A stretch of DNA of 64,000 bases from positions 62,001-126,000 of the forward strand of contig WTGF01000013.1 of the NCBI GenBank assembly GCA_011525385.1. Reading direction: 5' to 3'. The translations under genes and the position numbers were made by a program. Below are positions 33,669 to 43,110 of the stretch, in pieces. The stretch comes from Chloroflexota bacterium (lineage in GTDB: Bacteria; Chloroflexota; Anaerolineae; Aggregatilineales; Phototrophicaceae). Position 1 is the first letter of the stretch; each line of letters starts with the position of its first letter. The notes under the pieces are model-generated. The model was not told the origin of the DNA. It made no database searches and saw only the letters and a list, made by a program, of their open reading frames with translations.

Positions 33669-35354
33669 ATGTCTTATGCAAGACGAGGACTCTTAATTGC
33701 CCTTTTGATATTGGCGTCGGTCTCCCTGCTAGGCACGGCCCTTGCCCAAGACGAGGAAATGGTATTTGGCGATCTGCCGCGCAGCGAAACCTTCATCGTT
33801 GCATCCCAGGCGCCGCACAACGATGTTTGGGACAGCTTCAATTACTATCAAGCCGGAACCTACAACAACGCCACCGGCTACGCCAACGTGATCGTTGAGC
33901 CGTCCTTCATCACCAGCCATGATTTCCACGCCTGGCTGGCGCAATCCTGGGAATACAATGAAGACGGCACGGAAATGACGCTGGTCATCACCGAGGGCGC
34001 CAATTGGAACGACGGCACGCCTTTGACGATGGACGACTGGCTCTTCACCCTCCAATACAATCAGGAAAACGCTGATAAAGGCATCGCCTGGTCGTCATTC
34101 TTGAGGGATGTGACCTGGAGCGCCGAGGGCAACGAGATTGTATTTTCCCTGCCGGATACCAACTGGCGCTTCCATTACAACTTCACCGGCATCGGCACAT
34201 TCACCCCGGTGCCCAAGCACGTATGGGAAGGTCAGGACCCGACCACCTTCAAGAACCCGGACGCGGTTCATTCCGGTCCCTACCGTCTGGTCAGCAGCAA
34301 CGCCGACACCCGCACGACGATTTGGGAGCGGCGCGATGACTACTGGGATCCGGATCGCATGCCGGCGCCGAAGTATATGGTCTGGCTGAAGCGGCCCGAA
34401 GCCGATGTGGCCGTCTTCGAGTGGGAAGATGGCAACTTCGACCTGGGGCGGATGCCATTCAGCGTCATGACCCGCATCATGAGCTCGAATCCGTATATCA
34501 AGCCACTGGTGCACCAGGATCCCTGCCCGCGCGCGCTCATCTTCAACACGCTAAATCCGCCGCTGGATGACAAGCTCTTCCGGCGCGCTTTGGGTCTGCT
34601 GTTGAATCGCCAAGCGGTGGCTAACCTGGCGAACGTGCCCGGCTATGTAACGCCGGTGCTTTGGCCAAATCTCGGCGAGCCTGACGAGCGCTACTACGAC
34701 GCGGCGGCGGCTGAGGAATTCCAGGTGACCACCTTTGATCCGGAGGCGGCGGTAGCGCTGCTGGATGAAGCCGGTTATCCGCTCGTGGACGGTAAACGCG
34801 TAAACAAAGATGGGGAGCCTATTTCGCTCGACGCGCTCTACATCGATATCGGCAATCCGGCCTGGACAGTTTGGGCCTGGCTGCTGGCCGAGCAGGCGCA
34901 ACTGGTCGGCATAGAGATCAATCCGCGCCTGCTCGATATTCCGACCTTCTTTACACAGTTGCCCAACGGTGAGTTTGACATCGTGTTCCGCTGGTTCTGC
35001 GGCAATTTGCCCGGCGACCCCATCCAAATGTTTGACGGCTTGCATTCCGACAATGCCGTGCCAATCGGCGAGCGCGCGGGTGGCGTCCCGGGCCGTTACA
35101 GCAACCCCGAGATGGACGCGCTCATTGAGCAAATCCGAACCGCTGACCCGGCCTCCGAGGAAGCGCAAACACTCTTCCGGCAGGCCTATCGAATCTGGGC
35201 GGAGGATGCGCCTTACGTGACACTGTTCGGAGAGAATGAGGGCGTGGTCTTCAACAACCAATACTGGACGGGCTTGGAAGTGGGCCAGGCCTGGGTGCAC
35301 TGGACGCCGGCCGCGCGCCAGATCATCGACTTCATTGAACCGGCCGGAATGTAG
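33669..35354 (+). CDS. ABC transporter substrate-binding protein, family 5 (Dpp/Opp type)
   Basis: Captures an oligopeptide or oligosaccharide for the importer encoded downstream. 561 aa, AAGGAGAAGG before ATG 33669. Signal peptide MSYARRGLLIALLILASVSL ending LAQDEE without lipobox. Family-5 features: WEYNEDGTEMTLVITEGANW, GTPLTMDDWLFTL, PDAVHSGPYRLVSSNA, and KLFRRALGLLLNRQAVANL. Given the beta-mannosidase after the operon, a manno-oligosaccharide ligand is plausible; similar family-5 proteins carry such sugars in Thermotoga. First gene of a complete Dpp-type operon. Confidence 0.93.
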   Translation: MSYARRGLLIALLILASVSLLGTALAQDEEMVFGDLPRSETFIVASQAPHNDVWDSFNYYQAGTYNNATGYANVIVEPSFITSHDFHAWLAQSWEYNEDGTEMTLVITEGANWNDGTPLTMDDWLFTLQYNQENADKGIAWSSFLRDVTWSAEGNEIVFSLPDTNWRFHYNFTGIGTFTPVPKHVWEGQDPTTFKNPDAVHSGPYRLVSSNADTRTTIWERRDDYWDPDRMPAPKYMVWLKRPEADVAVFEWEDGNFDLGRMPFSVMTRIMSSNPYIKPLVHQDPCPRALIFNTLNPPLDDKLFRRALGLLLNRQAVANLANVPGYVTPVLWPNLGEPDERYYDAAAAEEFQVTTFDPEAAVALLDEAGYPLVDGKRVNKDGEPISLDALYIDIGNPAWTVWAWLLAEQAQLVGIEINPRLLDIPTFFTQLPNGEFDIVFRWFCGNLPGDPIQMFDGLHSDNAVPIGERAGGVPGRYSNPEMDALIEQIRTADPASEEAQTLFRQAYRIWAEDAPYVTLFGENEGVVFNNQYWTGLEVGQAWVHWTPAARQIIDFIEPAGM

Positions 35355-35364
35355 TTAGCCAGTT

Positions 35365-35400
35365 GCAGGTTCGCCGCAGCTATAGTAGCGGCGAACCTGC
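35365..35400 (+). promoter_or_regulatory. Stem-loop between binding-protein and permease genes
   Basis: A perfect 13-bp inverted repeat (35365-35377 and 35388-35400, arm GCAGGTTCGCCGC) with a 10-nt loop, 10 bp after the binding-protein stop. No strong U-run follows (CCTTACTCTTT), so read-through into the permease genes is expected. Confidence 0.8.
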
Positions 35401-35440
35401 CCTTACTCTTTACAGACGACGTGTATCCAGTGACATCAAA

Positions 35441-36520
35441 GTGACTGCGAACGCTGACGCGCTTGCGGGGACATCCGCTGCGGAAGGGCAGGACGCCGGA
35501 AGGCGCGAAGTCTTCCAGTACGCCTTGCGTCGCTTCGGCGTCTACCTATTCACCCTCTGGGCAGCCATCACCGTCGCCTTCTTCATTTTTCGCCTGGTGC
35601 CGGGCGACCCGATGAATATTCTGCTGGGCAATCTGGCGCGAGCCGAGGGACGACAGCGGGACGCTGAAGAAGAAGAAGTGCTCATCGCCCATTTCCGTCA
35701 GATCTTCGGCATGGACGAGCCGCTGCCGCTCCAGTACGTCAACTACCTGCGCAAAGCGGTCCTGGGCGGCCTCGACCTGGGACCCTCATTCGTCGAATAT
35801 CCGACGCAGACCAAAGATCTCGTCTTCCGGCGCATGCCCTGGACGATCGGCATTTTCACGACATCGGTGCTGCTCGCCTGGATTGTTGGCACCGGCCTGG
35901 GCGCGCTGATCGGCTGGCTGCAGCGGGGCCGTTTGTCGCAGCTGGCGGTGGTGATATCGACGCTGCTGCAGATCACGCCCGTTTATCTGGTGGCGCTGGG
36001 CCTGATCATCTATGTCGGCTACACCTGGCGCATTCTGCCCGCCGGCGGTCCCTACGCCCGGCATTTGCAGCCGGAGTGGACTTGGGAATTCATCAGCAGC
36101 TTGCTGACACATGCCATCTTGCCCATGCTCTCAAACATGATCGTCATCGGCGCCGGTTTCACACTTGGCATGCGCGCGCTGATGATCAGCGTACTCGGTG
36201 AAGATTACCTGACCTTCGCCCGCGCCAAGGGCTTGTCGCCCTTTACCATCCTCAAGGACTACGCCTTCCGCAACGCGCTGATTCCCCAGGTCACGGCGCT
36301 TGCCATCATCGTCGGCGCAACATTGAACGGGACTTTTATCATTGAAGTGCTTTTCCAATTGCCCGGCTTGGGCACCTTGTTCGTCCAGGCGATGGGCCTG
36401 CGCGATTTCAATACCATGCAGGCTGTGGTCCTGTTTTCCATCTTCGCCGTCCTGACGCTGACATTGATCGTCGATCTGGCGCTGCCATTGCTGGATCCGC
36501 GCATCCGGAGGACGGCATGA
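35441..36520 (+). CDS. ABC transporter permease, DppB/OppB type
   Basis: First membrane subunit of the Dpp-type importer. The conserved part starts YALRRFGVYLFTLWAAITVA, with PGDPMNILLGNLARAEG, the long extracytoplasmic loop, and the EAA region (EDYLTFARAKGLSPFTILK, then FRNALIPQVTALA). The exact start is unclear: the frame is open from TTG 35363, but that lies within the stem-loop; GTG 35441 is chosen as the first start beyond it, without a good ribosome site. Confidence 0.9.
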   Translation: MTANADALAGTSAAEGQDAGRREVFQYALRRFGVYLFTLWAAITVAFFIFRLVPGDPMNILLGNLARAEGRQRDAEEEEVLIAHFRQIFGMDEPLPLQYVNYLRKAVLGGLDLGPSFVEYPTQTKDLVFRRMPWTIGIFTTSVLLAWIVGTGLGALIGWLQRGRLSQLAVVISTLLQITPVYLVALGLIIYVGYTWRILPAGGPYARHLQPEWTWEFISSLLTHAILPMLSNMIVIGAGFTLGMRALMISVLGEDYLTFARAKGLSPFTILKDYAFRNALIPQVTALAIIVGATLNGTFIIEVLFQLPGLGTLFVQAMGLRDFNTMQAVVLFSIFAVLTLTLIVDLALPLLDPRIRRTA

Positions 36521-37365
36521 GGAATCCCAGCATCGTTATCGGCTCAATTATGCTGGCCGCAATGATCATCGTCGCGCTGGCTGGTCCGCTCCTTGTCGAT
36601 CAATTGCTCTTCCCGGGCGAACGGCCGGGCATGCGCGGCAGTTACCGCCCCTACCAACTGGATTCTGTTGAACACCCCATCGGCACCGACGGCGACGGCC
36701 GCGACGGTTTGATGGTCTTCGTGTCCAGTATTTGGCCATCGCTGCAAATCGGCGTCATCGCCGGCGCGACCTCCACCATCCTGGGCGTCGTGATTGGCTT
36801 TCTCGCTGGATACGCGCGCGGCCGGCTGGATACGCTCTCGCGCATCCTGATCGACATGGTATTGGTCATCCCGACGCTGCCCCTGCTGCTGATGTTGGCA
36901 GCTTATATTGACCGTTGGGACTTGTACAAGCTTTCCCTGATACTGGGCTTGTTCGGCTGGTCATTTGTGGCGCGTGTCATCCGACCGCAAGTGCAGAGCT
37001 TGCGCGAACGCAGTTATGTAGATTTGGCTGTGCTCTCGGGCGAGAACGCGCTGGAGATCATTTTCCTCGAGCTGCTGCCGCCATTGCTGCCTTATATCGG
37101 CTATGTCTTCTCCTTGAGCATCGTCGGCTCCATGCTGGCCGAAGCCGGTTTGCAGATCATCGGCCTGGGCGCGGGCGGCCTGCCGACGCTCGGCTTCATG
37201 ATCGCCAAGGGCTTCCGCGAAAGTGTCATCGCTATCGGTCTCATAGGCCAGATGGTGCTGCCGGCCGGGGCTTTGATCTATGTCTTCCTGGCGCTGAATC
37301 TGATCAACACCGGCTTGGACGAGGTCTTCAACCCGCGCCTGAAAACCACGGTAGAGGGGAAGTGA
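36517..37365 (+). CDS. ABC transporter permease, DppC/OppC type
   Basis: Second membrane subunit, 282 aa, overlapping the DppB-type stop by 4 bp (ATGA). Typical features: N-terminal helix, HPIGTDGDGRDGLMVFVSSI, then SLQIGVIAGATSTILGVVIG and the EAA-type loop (RSYVDLAVLSGENALEIIFLE). Position and coupling make it the partner of the preceding permease. Confidence 0.93.
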   Translation: MRNPSIVIGSIMLAAMIIVALAGPLLVDQLLFPGERPGMRGSYRPYQLDSVEHPIGTDGDGRDGLMVFVSSIWPSLQIGVIAGATSTILGVVIGFLAGYARGRLDTLSRILIDMVLVIPTLPLLLMLAAYIDRWDLYKLSLILGLFGWSFVARVIRPQVQSLRERSYVDLAVLSGENALEIIFLELLPPLLPYIGYVFSLSIVGSMLAEAGLQIIGLGAGGLPTLGFMIAKGFRESVIAIGLIGQMVLPAGALIYVFLALNLINTGLDEVFNPRLKTTVEGK

Positions 37366-37369
37366 GGCC

Positions 37370-38353
37370 ATGCCGGCGCTCCTGGAAATCCGCGGTTTAT
37401 CGGCCGGGCTGCAAGGGCGCCGGTCCATAACGCAGGTCGTCAGCCATGTCGATCTCGATGTGCAGGCGGGCGAAATCCTCGGCGTGGTCGGCGAATCCGG
37501 CTGTGGCAAAAGTACGCTCGCGGCCGCCATCATGCGCCTGTTGATACCGCCACAAGTATTGCAATCCGGATCCATGACCCTGCGGCTGAAGGATGGCAAA
37601 ACCTACGAATTACTGGATCTGCCGGAAGCCGATTTGCGCCAGTTGCGTTGGCGGCGCCTGTCCTACATTCCGCAGGGCTCGATGAATTCCCTGAATCCGG
37701 TTTTGCGGATAGAGCGCCAAATGACAGACACATTGATCCAACACGGCTTGTCCAGACAGGAAGCTCTACGACGTTCCACCGCGGCGCTGGAATTGGTCAA
37801 CCTCGAACCCAGGCTGCTCGATAGCTATCCGCACGAATTGAGCGGCGGGATGCGCCAGCGCGTTATCATCGCCGCTGCGGTGAGCATGCGCCCGGCTTTG
37901 ATCGTGGCGGACGAATTGACGACCGCGCTGGACGTGGTCACGCAGCGACAAATCCTCCAGGAGTTGGCTGCCATCCGCGACGAATTGGGCGCGACCATCC
38001 TCATCATCACGCACGATATGGGCGTGGTCGCGCAGATCGCCGATCGCGTCGCCGTCATGTATGCCGGCAAGATCGCCGAACTGGGTACGGTGAATGGCAT
38101 CTTCGAGTCCCCCCTGCATCCCTATTCGCAAGGGCTGATCGGGTCGATTCCGCGGGAGGGCGGTCAGCGCGTTGAAGGCTTGCCGGGCGAAGCGCCCAGC
38201 CCCTGGAACTATCCCGCCGGCTGCCGCTTTCATACCCGTTGCCCGCATGTTATCGACCGCTGCCGAGCCCAAACACCGGCGCTGTTGCCGCAAGGCGACG
38301 GACGTTGGGCAGCCTGCCATCTATATGAGCCCGAGGTCCTTTCCAATGCCTGA
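37370..38353 (+). CDS. ABC transporter ATP-binding protein, DppD/OppD type
   Basis: ATPase of the Dpp-type importer, 327 aa. Walker A GESGCGKST, signature LSGGMRQRV, Walker B ALIVADELTTALD (Glu is one residue after the Asp, as usual), H-loop THDMG. The C-terminal extension ends with a cysteine cluster (GCRFHTRCPHVIDRCRAQTP) typical of oligopeptide/dipeptide ATPases. Five bp after the DppC-type stop, with GAGG site. Confidence 0.95.
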   Translation: MPALLEIRGLSAGLQGRRSITQVVSHVDLDVQAGEILGVVGESGCGKSTLAAAIMRLLIPPQVLQSGSMTLRLKDGKTYELLDLPEADLRQLRWRRLSYIPQGSMNSLNPVLRIERQMTDTLIQHGLSRQEALRRSTAALELVNLEPRLLDSYPHELSGGMRQRVIIAAAVSMRPALIVADELTTALDVVTQRQILQELAAIRDELGATILIITHDMGVVAQIADRVAVMYAGKIAELGTVNGIFESPLHPYSQGLIGSIPREGGQRVEGLPGEAPSPWNYPAGCRFHTRCPHVIDRCRAQTPALLPQGDGRWAACHLYEPEVLSNA

Positions 38354-39320
38354 CTTGCTGGTCGTGGAGAATCTGCAGCAGGTATTCGGTGGGAGGACGC
38401 GGACCTACGCGGTGGACGACGTGAGCTTTCGCATACCCGAGGAACCGGCGATCGTGAGCCTGGTTGGCGAGAGCGGCAGTGGCAAGTCGACCATCGCCCG
38501 CATCATTTTGGGACTGTTGCAGCCGACGGCCGGCCGCGTACTTTACGAAGGCACTGATATCTTCACTCGAGACCGCAAATGGAATCGCAAATTCCGCGGC
38601 GAAGTGCAAGCGGTCTTTCAAGACCCCTACAGCGTCTATAACCCGGTTTATAAAGCCGAGCGCGTTTTGAAGCTGGTCATCCGCAAATTTGGCCTCGCCA
38701 AAAGCAAAGCCGAAGCGCAAGCGCTCACGGAAGAGGCGCTGCGAGCCGTGGACTTGCGGCCCGAAGAAGTGCTCGGCAGGCATCCGCATCAACTGAGCGG
38801 CGGTCAGCGGCAACGTTTGATGCTGGCGCGCGTCTATCTGATGCGACCGCGCCTCATCATCGCCGACGAGCCGGTTTCGATGATCGACGCCGGCATGCGG
38901 GCCTCCTTTTTGAACATCTTGCTGGACTTCCGGGAGACCCATGGCATCTCGACTCTGTTCATCACCCACGATCTGTCGACGGCCATGTACCTGGGGGGAG
39001 AAATCATCGTGCTCTACCAAGGCAGGATTATGGAACGGGGTCAGACGCGCGCCGTGATGAACAACCCGCAGCACCCATATGCGCAGCTGCTCATTAACTC
39101 GATCCCGAGGCCGGATCCTCGCAAGCGCTGGGAAGAAGATCTGTCGGCCGGTCCCCTGGCCGAGGTCGGGGCCGGCATATCTTCGGGGCGCGACCGTTGC
39201 CTCTTTGCCGAGCGCTGCCCGGCAGTCATGGACAGATGTTGGGGCGCGCGTCCGCATTTGCAAGCCGTCGACAAAGCATCCGAAACGTCCCGAGATGTTG
39301 CCTGCTATCTCTATTCCTGA
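38346..39320 (+). CDS. ABC transporter ATP-binding protein, DppF/OppF type
   Basis: Second ATPase of the importer, 324 aa. ATG 38346 overlaps the previous stop by 8 bp; the longer upstream frame is not supported. Walker A GESGSGKST, signature LSGGQRQRLMLARV, Walker B LIIADEPVSMID, H-loop THDLS. The Cys-rich C-terminus (DRCLFAERCPAVMDRCWG) matches the DppF/OppF extension. Confidence 0.95.
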   Translation: MPDLLVVENLQQVFGGRTRTYAVDDVSFRIPEEPAIVSLVGESGSGKSTIARIILGLLQPTAGRVLYEGTDIFTRDRKWNRKFRGEVQAVFQDPYSVYNPVYKAERVLKLVIRKFGLAKSKAEAQALTEEALRAVDLRPEEVLGRHPHQLSGGQRQRLMLARVYLMRPRLIIADEPVSMIDAGMRASFLNILLDFRETHGISTLFITHDLSTAMYLGGEIIVLYQGRIMERGQTRAVMNNPQHPYAQLLINSIPRPDPRKRWEEDLSAGPLAEVGAGISSGRDRCLFAERCPAVMDRCWGARPHLQAVDKASETSRDVACYLYS

Positions 39321-39443
39321 CCGGTTGAATAACAAAATGGCCGCGGCCCATCTTCGTCCTTTGCCAGATCTATAGTTCGCCCAGTGTGCCGAAAGGAATC
39401 GGGTGACGGCGCATCGGGTCGAGTTGGATATTGAGGTTATCAA

Positions 39444-42400
39444 ATGACTAAAGCGCAAGCTCAAGATACGCTGATTTTAAGTGGATCCGACTGGTACATC
39501 CACGAGGACGCGGCTGGCGCCGGCATAGAGGAAGGGCTCTACGAAGGGGCCATCCCGGCGCCGGGTTGGATCCCGGCCCAGGTGCCGGGCAATGTGCAAG
39601 CCGACCTGGAGGCGGCGGGACAGTTGCGACCGCTTTGGTACGGCGCCGGCGATCCCCGCTTGGCAGAGGTCGCAAAGAAGGACTGGTGGTATCGCCGCGA
39701 CTTTGAAGTGCCGGAATCCTTCGCCGACAGACGGCTTCAGCTCGTTTTCGATGGCGTGGATTACGCCTGTGACATCTGGCTCAACGGCCAGCATCTGGGA
39801 CACAATGCGGGCATGTTCCGCCGTTTCGCCTTTGATGTCGCTGGCGTCATCAAACTGGGCGGCGTCAACCGGTTGGCGGTTCGGATCGAACGGATGCCGC
39901 CCGAACTGGCGCGTATCCTCGCTGCCTCGGACGGCGCAATGAGCGGCGGCGGGGAGAACTATCCCAAGGAATGGGGTCCCGATTTCTTCGTCATCGGCAT
40001 TAACGAAACGCGCCAACTATTAAAAGACCTCAAAAGCCCCACCAATTACGGCTGGGACTGGGGCGTGAATATCTACACGCTGGGCATCTGGCAAGATGTT
40101 CGCCTGGAGGCTACCGGACTTGCCCGCATCGAGTGGCTGGGTGTTTTGACCGAACTCTTTAACGATCGCGTTTCCGCCAAAGTCCGGGTAAAGCTGGAGA
40201 TCGACAGCCTGGGCGAGGCGGATGTCAGGGCCCGCTTCCTTGTTCACGGGCAGGGCAAGCCCGTGGAAGCGCGGATTGAGGCGGCGCTAGCCCGAGGGTA
40301 CAACTTGCTCGAAGCTGATTTAATCCTGGACGAAGCCGCGCTCTGGTGGCCCAACGGCCACGGTGATCAGCCGCTTTACACGCTGGAGGCGCGTCTGGAG
40401 GATGCCGGGAGCGGCGGGCGGCTGGACGAACGCTCGACTCGCTTTGCGGTGCGCGATATCCGCTGGGAACAGGTCGGGGGCGCTCCGCCCGACTTCATCA
40501 ATCCCTATCAACTGGTCCTCAACGGTCGGCCGATACGGATGCTGGGCTCGAACATCCTGCCGCCGGACCTGCTTTTTGGCCGCATGAACGAACGCGGACT
40601 CCGGCTCATACGGCTGGCTCGCCAAGCCGGCATGAACACCTTGCGCGTCTGGGGCGGCGGGGCCTTCTTGACCGAGGATATCTTCAGCCTGGCCGACGAA
40701 TTGGGCATTATGCTGTCGCAAGAGTTTCCAATGTCGAGCTGCAGTCCGGAAACCGACGCCGTCTTTTTGAACAATCTCGAGCGGACAATACGCCAGCTCG
40801 TCAAGCGCTACCGCAACCACCCCTGCATCATCGAATGGACGGGCGGCAACGAGATGTGGTGGGCGCAGGGGGATGATCACCCTGCCCTGCACTTGCTGGA
40901 TCGCATTGTCGCCGAGGAGGATGATCGCTTGTTCCGCGCCACTTGCCCGATCCAAGGCGCGCGCCACAGCCCCTGGCACTATGATCCTGAAACGCATTAT
41001 GCCCACTACGATAACGAAGACCTGCGAGATACCGGAATACGCCGCGAAGAGAATAAGATGATGCGCTATGGAGAATTCGGCTGCCATTCACTGGCGCACC
41101 TGGAAGTCTGGCAACGAGAGATTCCGCCCGCCCTCCACTGGCCCGCCTATGACGAGGAAGATCCGATCCTCATTCGCAAGAATGTCGTGCAAGCCGTCTT
41201 TACCAAAGAGCACTGGATGCTCAAATCCATCCTCGAAACTCTCTTTGGCTCGATCGACACGCTCGAGGCGCTGGTGGAAGCCAGTCAGTACCTGGGCGCG
41301 CATGGCTTGCGTTACGCGGTTGATGCCCTGCGGCGGCGGGGTAAAAGAATCGGTGGCATAACCACCTGGGTACAGAACGAACCCTGGCCCAACGGCGGCG
41401 GACCCTATCTGGTCGATTACGACGGCCGACCGCTGATGAGCTACGACTTCTTGAAGGATGCCCTGGCTCCGGTCAGCCTGTCACTGCGCCACGCCTCCAA
41501 CTTATTCGATCCCGCAGTGGGATTGGATGCCGAATTATGGCTGGTTAGCGACGCGCCGGAGCCCTGCCACGACCTGCGCTGGCGCTGGCTGGCGCGCGAC
41601 ATTGCCGGCACTGTCCTGGCTCAAGACGAGGGTCGCGCGTCAATACAGCCCCTGGAAGCCTTCCCGCTGGGGGCGATCAAAGCCGGCTCGCTTGACACAG
41701 ACGCTCAGGTGGTTGAACTGCAGTTGAGTGACAGGAACGGGGTAATTCTGGCGGAACGCGCGCATCTATTCGGCTCTGCGCAAGCGCCAAGTCCACTTGC
41801 CGTTTTCTTGCCCGGGGTTGCCGAGGGCAATAAAGCCCTCATGCGCACAACCCTGCGCGCGCTCGTCGTTTCGCATCAGTCGGACGGCGAAAGCGAAACC
41901 ATGCAAATCGAATTGAGCAATCTCGGGGATATGACAGCCCTTTTCTGCGAGCCGCACCCGCTGCTCGTCTACCGCACCGATATCAACATCGAGGGCAATC
42001 ATACCTGCATCGCGCCCGGCGAGACGCGTCTGATAACCGTCTCAGCGCCTGTTGACTCATGGGCCGGGCTCACCTTGTTACAGACTGGTTGGCGGCTCTC
42101 TTGCTGGAATGCTGATGACGCGCTCATCCCGCCCAGCGACGATGTATTGTTCTCCATTGGCCGGCGGGATGCGACGACCTCCGGCTACCTGGGATACGAC
42201 GATCTCTCCCTTATCGACGACATGTCAGATCTCACTCTTGAAGGCAATCGTCCTGATCCGTCGGGATTGCCCCTGCTGTTGACAAATGATCGGGGCCTCC
42301 GCTTCGGATTCGATGTCAGGCAAGGCTGGGATCAGCCCGCGCGCTTGCGTTTGCATTCGGCCGATCAGGACAGCGCCTGCGCGCCCGTTGTGGCGGTGAC

Positions 42401-42611
42401 AATCAACGGGCAAGCCTTCGATGGCGTTCTGAAGCCCGGGCTGGGCATACAGAACGAGGATCCGGCGCATTTGGCTTTCCCGCAGACGATTGTATTTGAT
42501 CTGCCGGCCGCGGCGCTCAAAAAAGGCCGCAACACCCTTGATGTGCGAATCAGTAATGCGAGCTGGTTTTCCTGGGATTCGATTGATTTGACGATCAGCC
42601 CGGTTTCGTGA
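39444..42611 (+). CDS. Glycoside hydrolase family 2, beta-mannosidase-like
   Basis: Releases beta-linked sugars, probably mannose, from oligosaccharides in the cytoplasm (no signal peptide). 1055 aa; start after TTGAGG. N-terminal sugar-binding domain (WYRRDFEVPESFADRRLQLV, FDGVDYACDIWLNGQHLGHN), an immunoglobulin-like domain, then the TIM barrel. Predicted acid/base Glu470 in EWTGGNEMWW and nucleophile Glu544 in RYGEFGC. The long C-terminal part (about 700-1055) is beta-rich. Follows the Dpp-type importer by 123 bp, which suggests uptake and hydrolysis of manno-oligosaccharides. Confidence 0.92.
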   Translation: MTKAQAQDTLILSGSDWYIHEDAAGAGIEEGLYEGAIPAPGWIPAQVPGNVQADLEAAGQLRPLWYGAGDPRLAEVAKKDWWYRRDFEVPESFADRRLQLVFDGVDYACDIWLNGQHLGHNAGMFRRFAFDVAGVIKLGGVNRLAVRIERMPPELARILAASDGAMSGGGENYPKEWGPDFFVIGINETRQLLKDLKSPTNYGWDWGVNIYTLGIWQDVRLEATGLARIEWLGVLTELFNDRVSAKVRVKLEIDSLGEADVRARFLVHGQGKPVEARIEAALARGYNLLEADLILDEAALWWPNGHGDQPLYTLEARLEDAGSGGRLDERSTRFAVRDIRWEQVGGAPPDFINPYQLVLNGRPIRMLGSNILPPDLLFGRMNERGLRLIRLARQAGMNTLRVWGGGAFLTEDIFSLADELGIMLSQEFPMSSCSPETDAVFLNNLERTIRQLVKRYRNHPCIIEWTGGNEMWWAQGDDHPALHLLDRIVAEEDDRLFRATCPIQGARHSPWHYDPETHYAHYDNEDLRDTGIRREENKMMRYGEFGCHSLAHLEVWQREIPPALHWPAYDEEDPILIRKNVVQAVFTKEHWMLKSILETLFGSIDTLEALVEASQYLGAHGLRYAVDALRRRGKRIGGITTWVQNEPWPNGGGPYLVDYDGRPLMSYDFLKDALAPVSLSLRHASNLFDPAVGLDAELWLVSDAPEPCHDLRWRWLARDIAGTVLAQDEGRASIQPLEAFPLGAIKAGSLDTDAQVVELQLSDRNGVILAERAHLFGSAQAPSPLAVFLPGVAEGNKALMRTTLRALVVSHQSDGESETMQIELSNLGDMTALFCEPHPLLVYRTDINIEGNHTCIAPGETRLITVSAPVDSWAGLTLLQTGWRLSCWNADDALIPPSDDVLFSIGRRDATTSGYLGYDDLSLIDDMSDLTLEGNRPDPSGLPLLLTNDRGLRFGFDVRQGWDQPARLRLHSADQDSACAPVVAVTINGQAFDGVLKPGLGIQNEDPAHLAFPQTIVFDLPAAALKKGRNTLDVRISNASWFSWDSIDLTISPVS

Positions 42612-42788
42612 TTCGTGAAATGCCTCAGCTGAGGACTTTCTGGAAGCCGGGCGCGGAAATACAACGCACCCTCGACAATCCTCGGCCATGCGCTAGAATA
42701 CATCGCCTGCAATCGACATGACACGCGCCAATTCGCTCGGTACCAGGCAACGGAACGCGAAGTCGCGCGACAATGAGGGAGCACTATC

Positions 42789-43028
42789 ATGCCCGGCAAA
42801 CGCAAAATAACCGGTGTCAAACCACTCTTCGGCCAGTCACGCAGCAAGGCCTTCAACACCGTTAAACGCCAATTCAAACCAAACCTGCAAAACAAGCGCA
42901 TCTACGTGCCCGAGATCGACCGCTGGGTCCGCGTCAAAATCACTGCCAAGGAACTGAAGACCATCGACAAGATCGGCTTCATGGAATTTCTCAAGCGCCG
43001 CAACATCCCGCTTAAGCGGCTGCTTTAG
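42789..43028 (+). CDS. rpmB: 50S ribosomal protein L28
   Basis: 79 aa, strongly basic. Family features: N-terminal GKRKITGVKP, KRQFKPNLQNKRIYV (the conserved KPNLQ block), and ITAKELKTIDKIG. GAGGGAG precedes ATG 42789. It stands alone between a glycosidase gene and the AlkD-like gene and has a terminator of its own. Confidence 0.95.
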   Translation: MPGKRKITGVKPLFGQSRSKAFNTVKRQFKPNLQNKRIYVPEIDRWVRVKITAKELKTIDKIGFMEFLKRRNIPLKRLL

Positions 43029-43064
43029 CCAATTCTGATAACGGCATTCACATGCGAACTGCCG

Positions 43065-43091
43065 GGGCGATCTTTGGATCGCCCGCGTTTT
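43065..43091 (+). terminator. Rho-independent terminator of rpmB
   Basis: Perfect 8-bp stem GGGCGATC (43065-43072) with its complement (43077-43084), TTTG loop, followed by GCGTTTT. The U-run is short, so termination may be partial. Confidence 0.65.
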
Positions 43092-43110
43092 CATCCCAAG
43101 TCGTCGCACC

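Noticed and set aside
38250-39464. 404-aa minus-strand open frame
   Set aside because: Antisense to the DppF-type ATPase gene.
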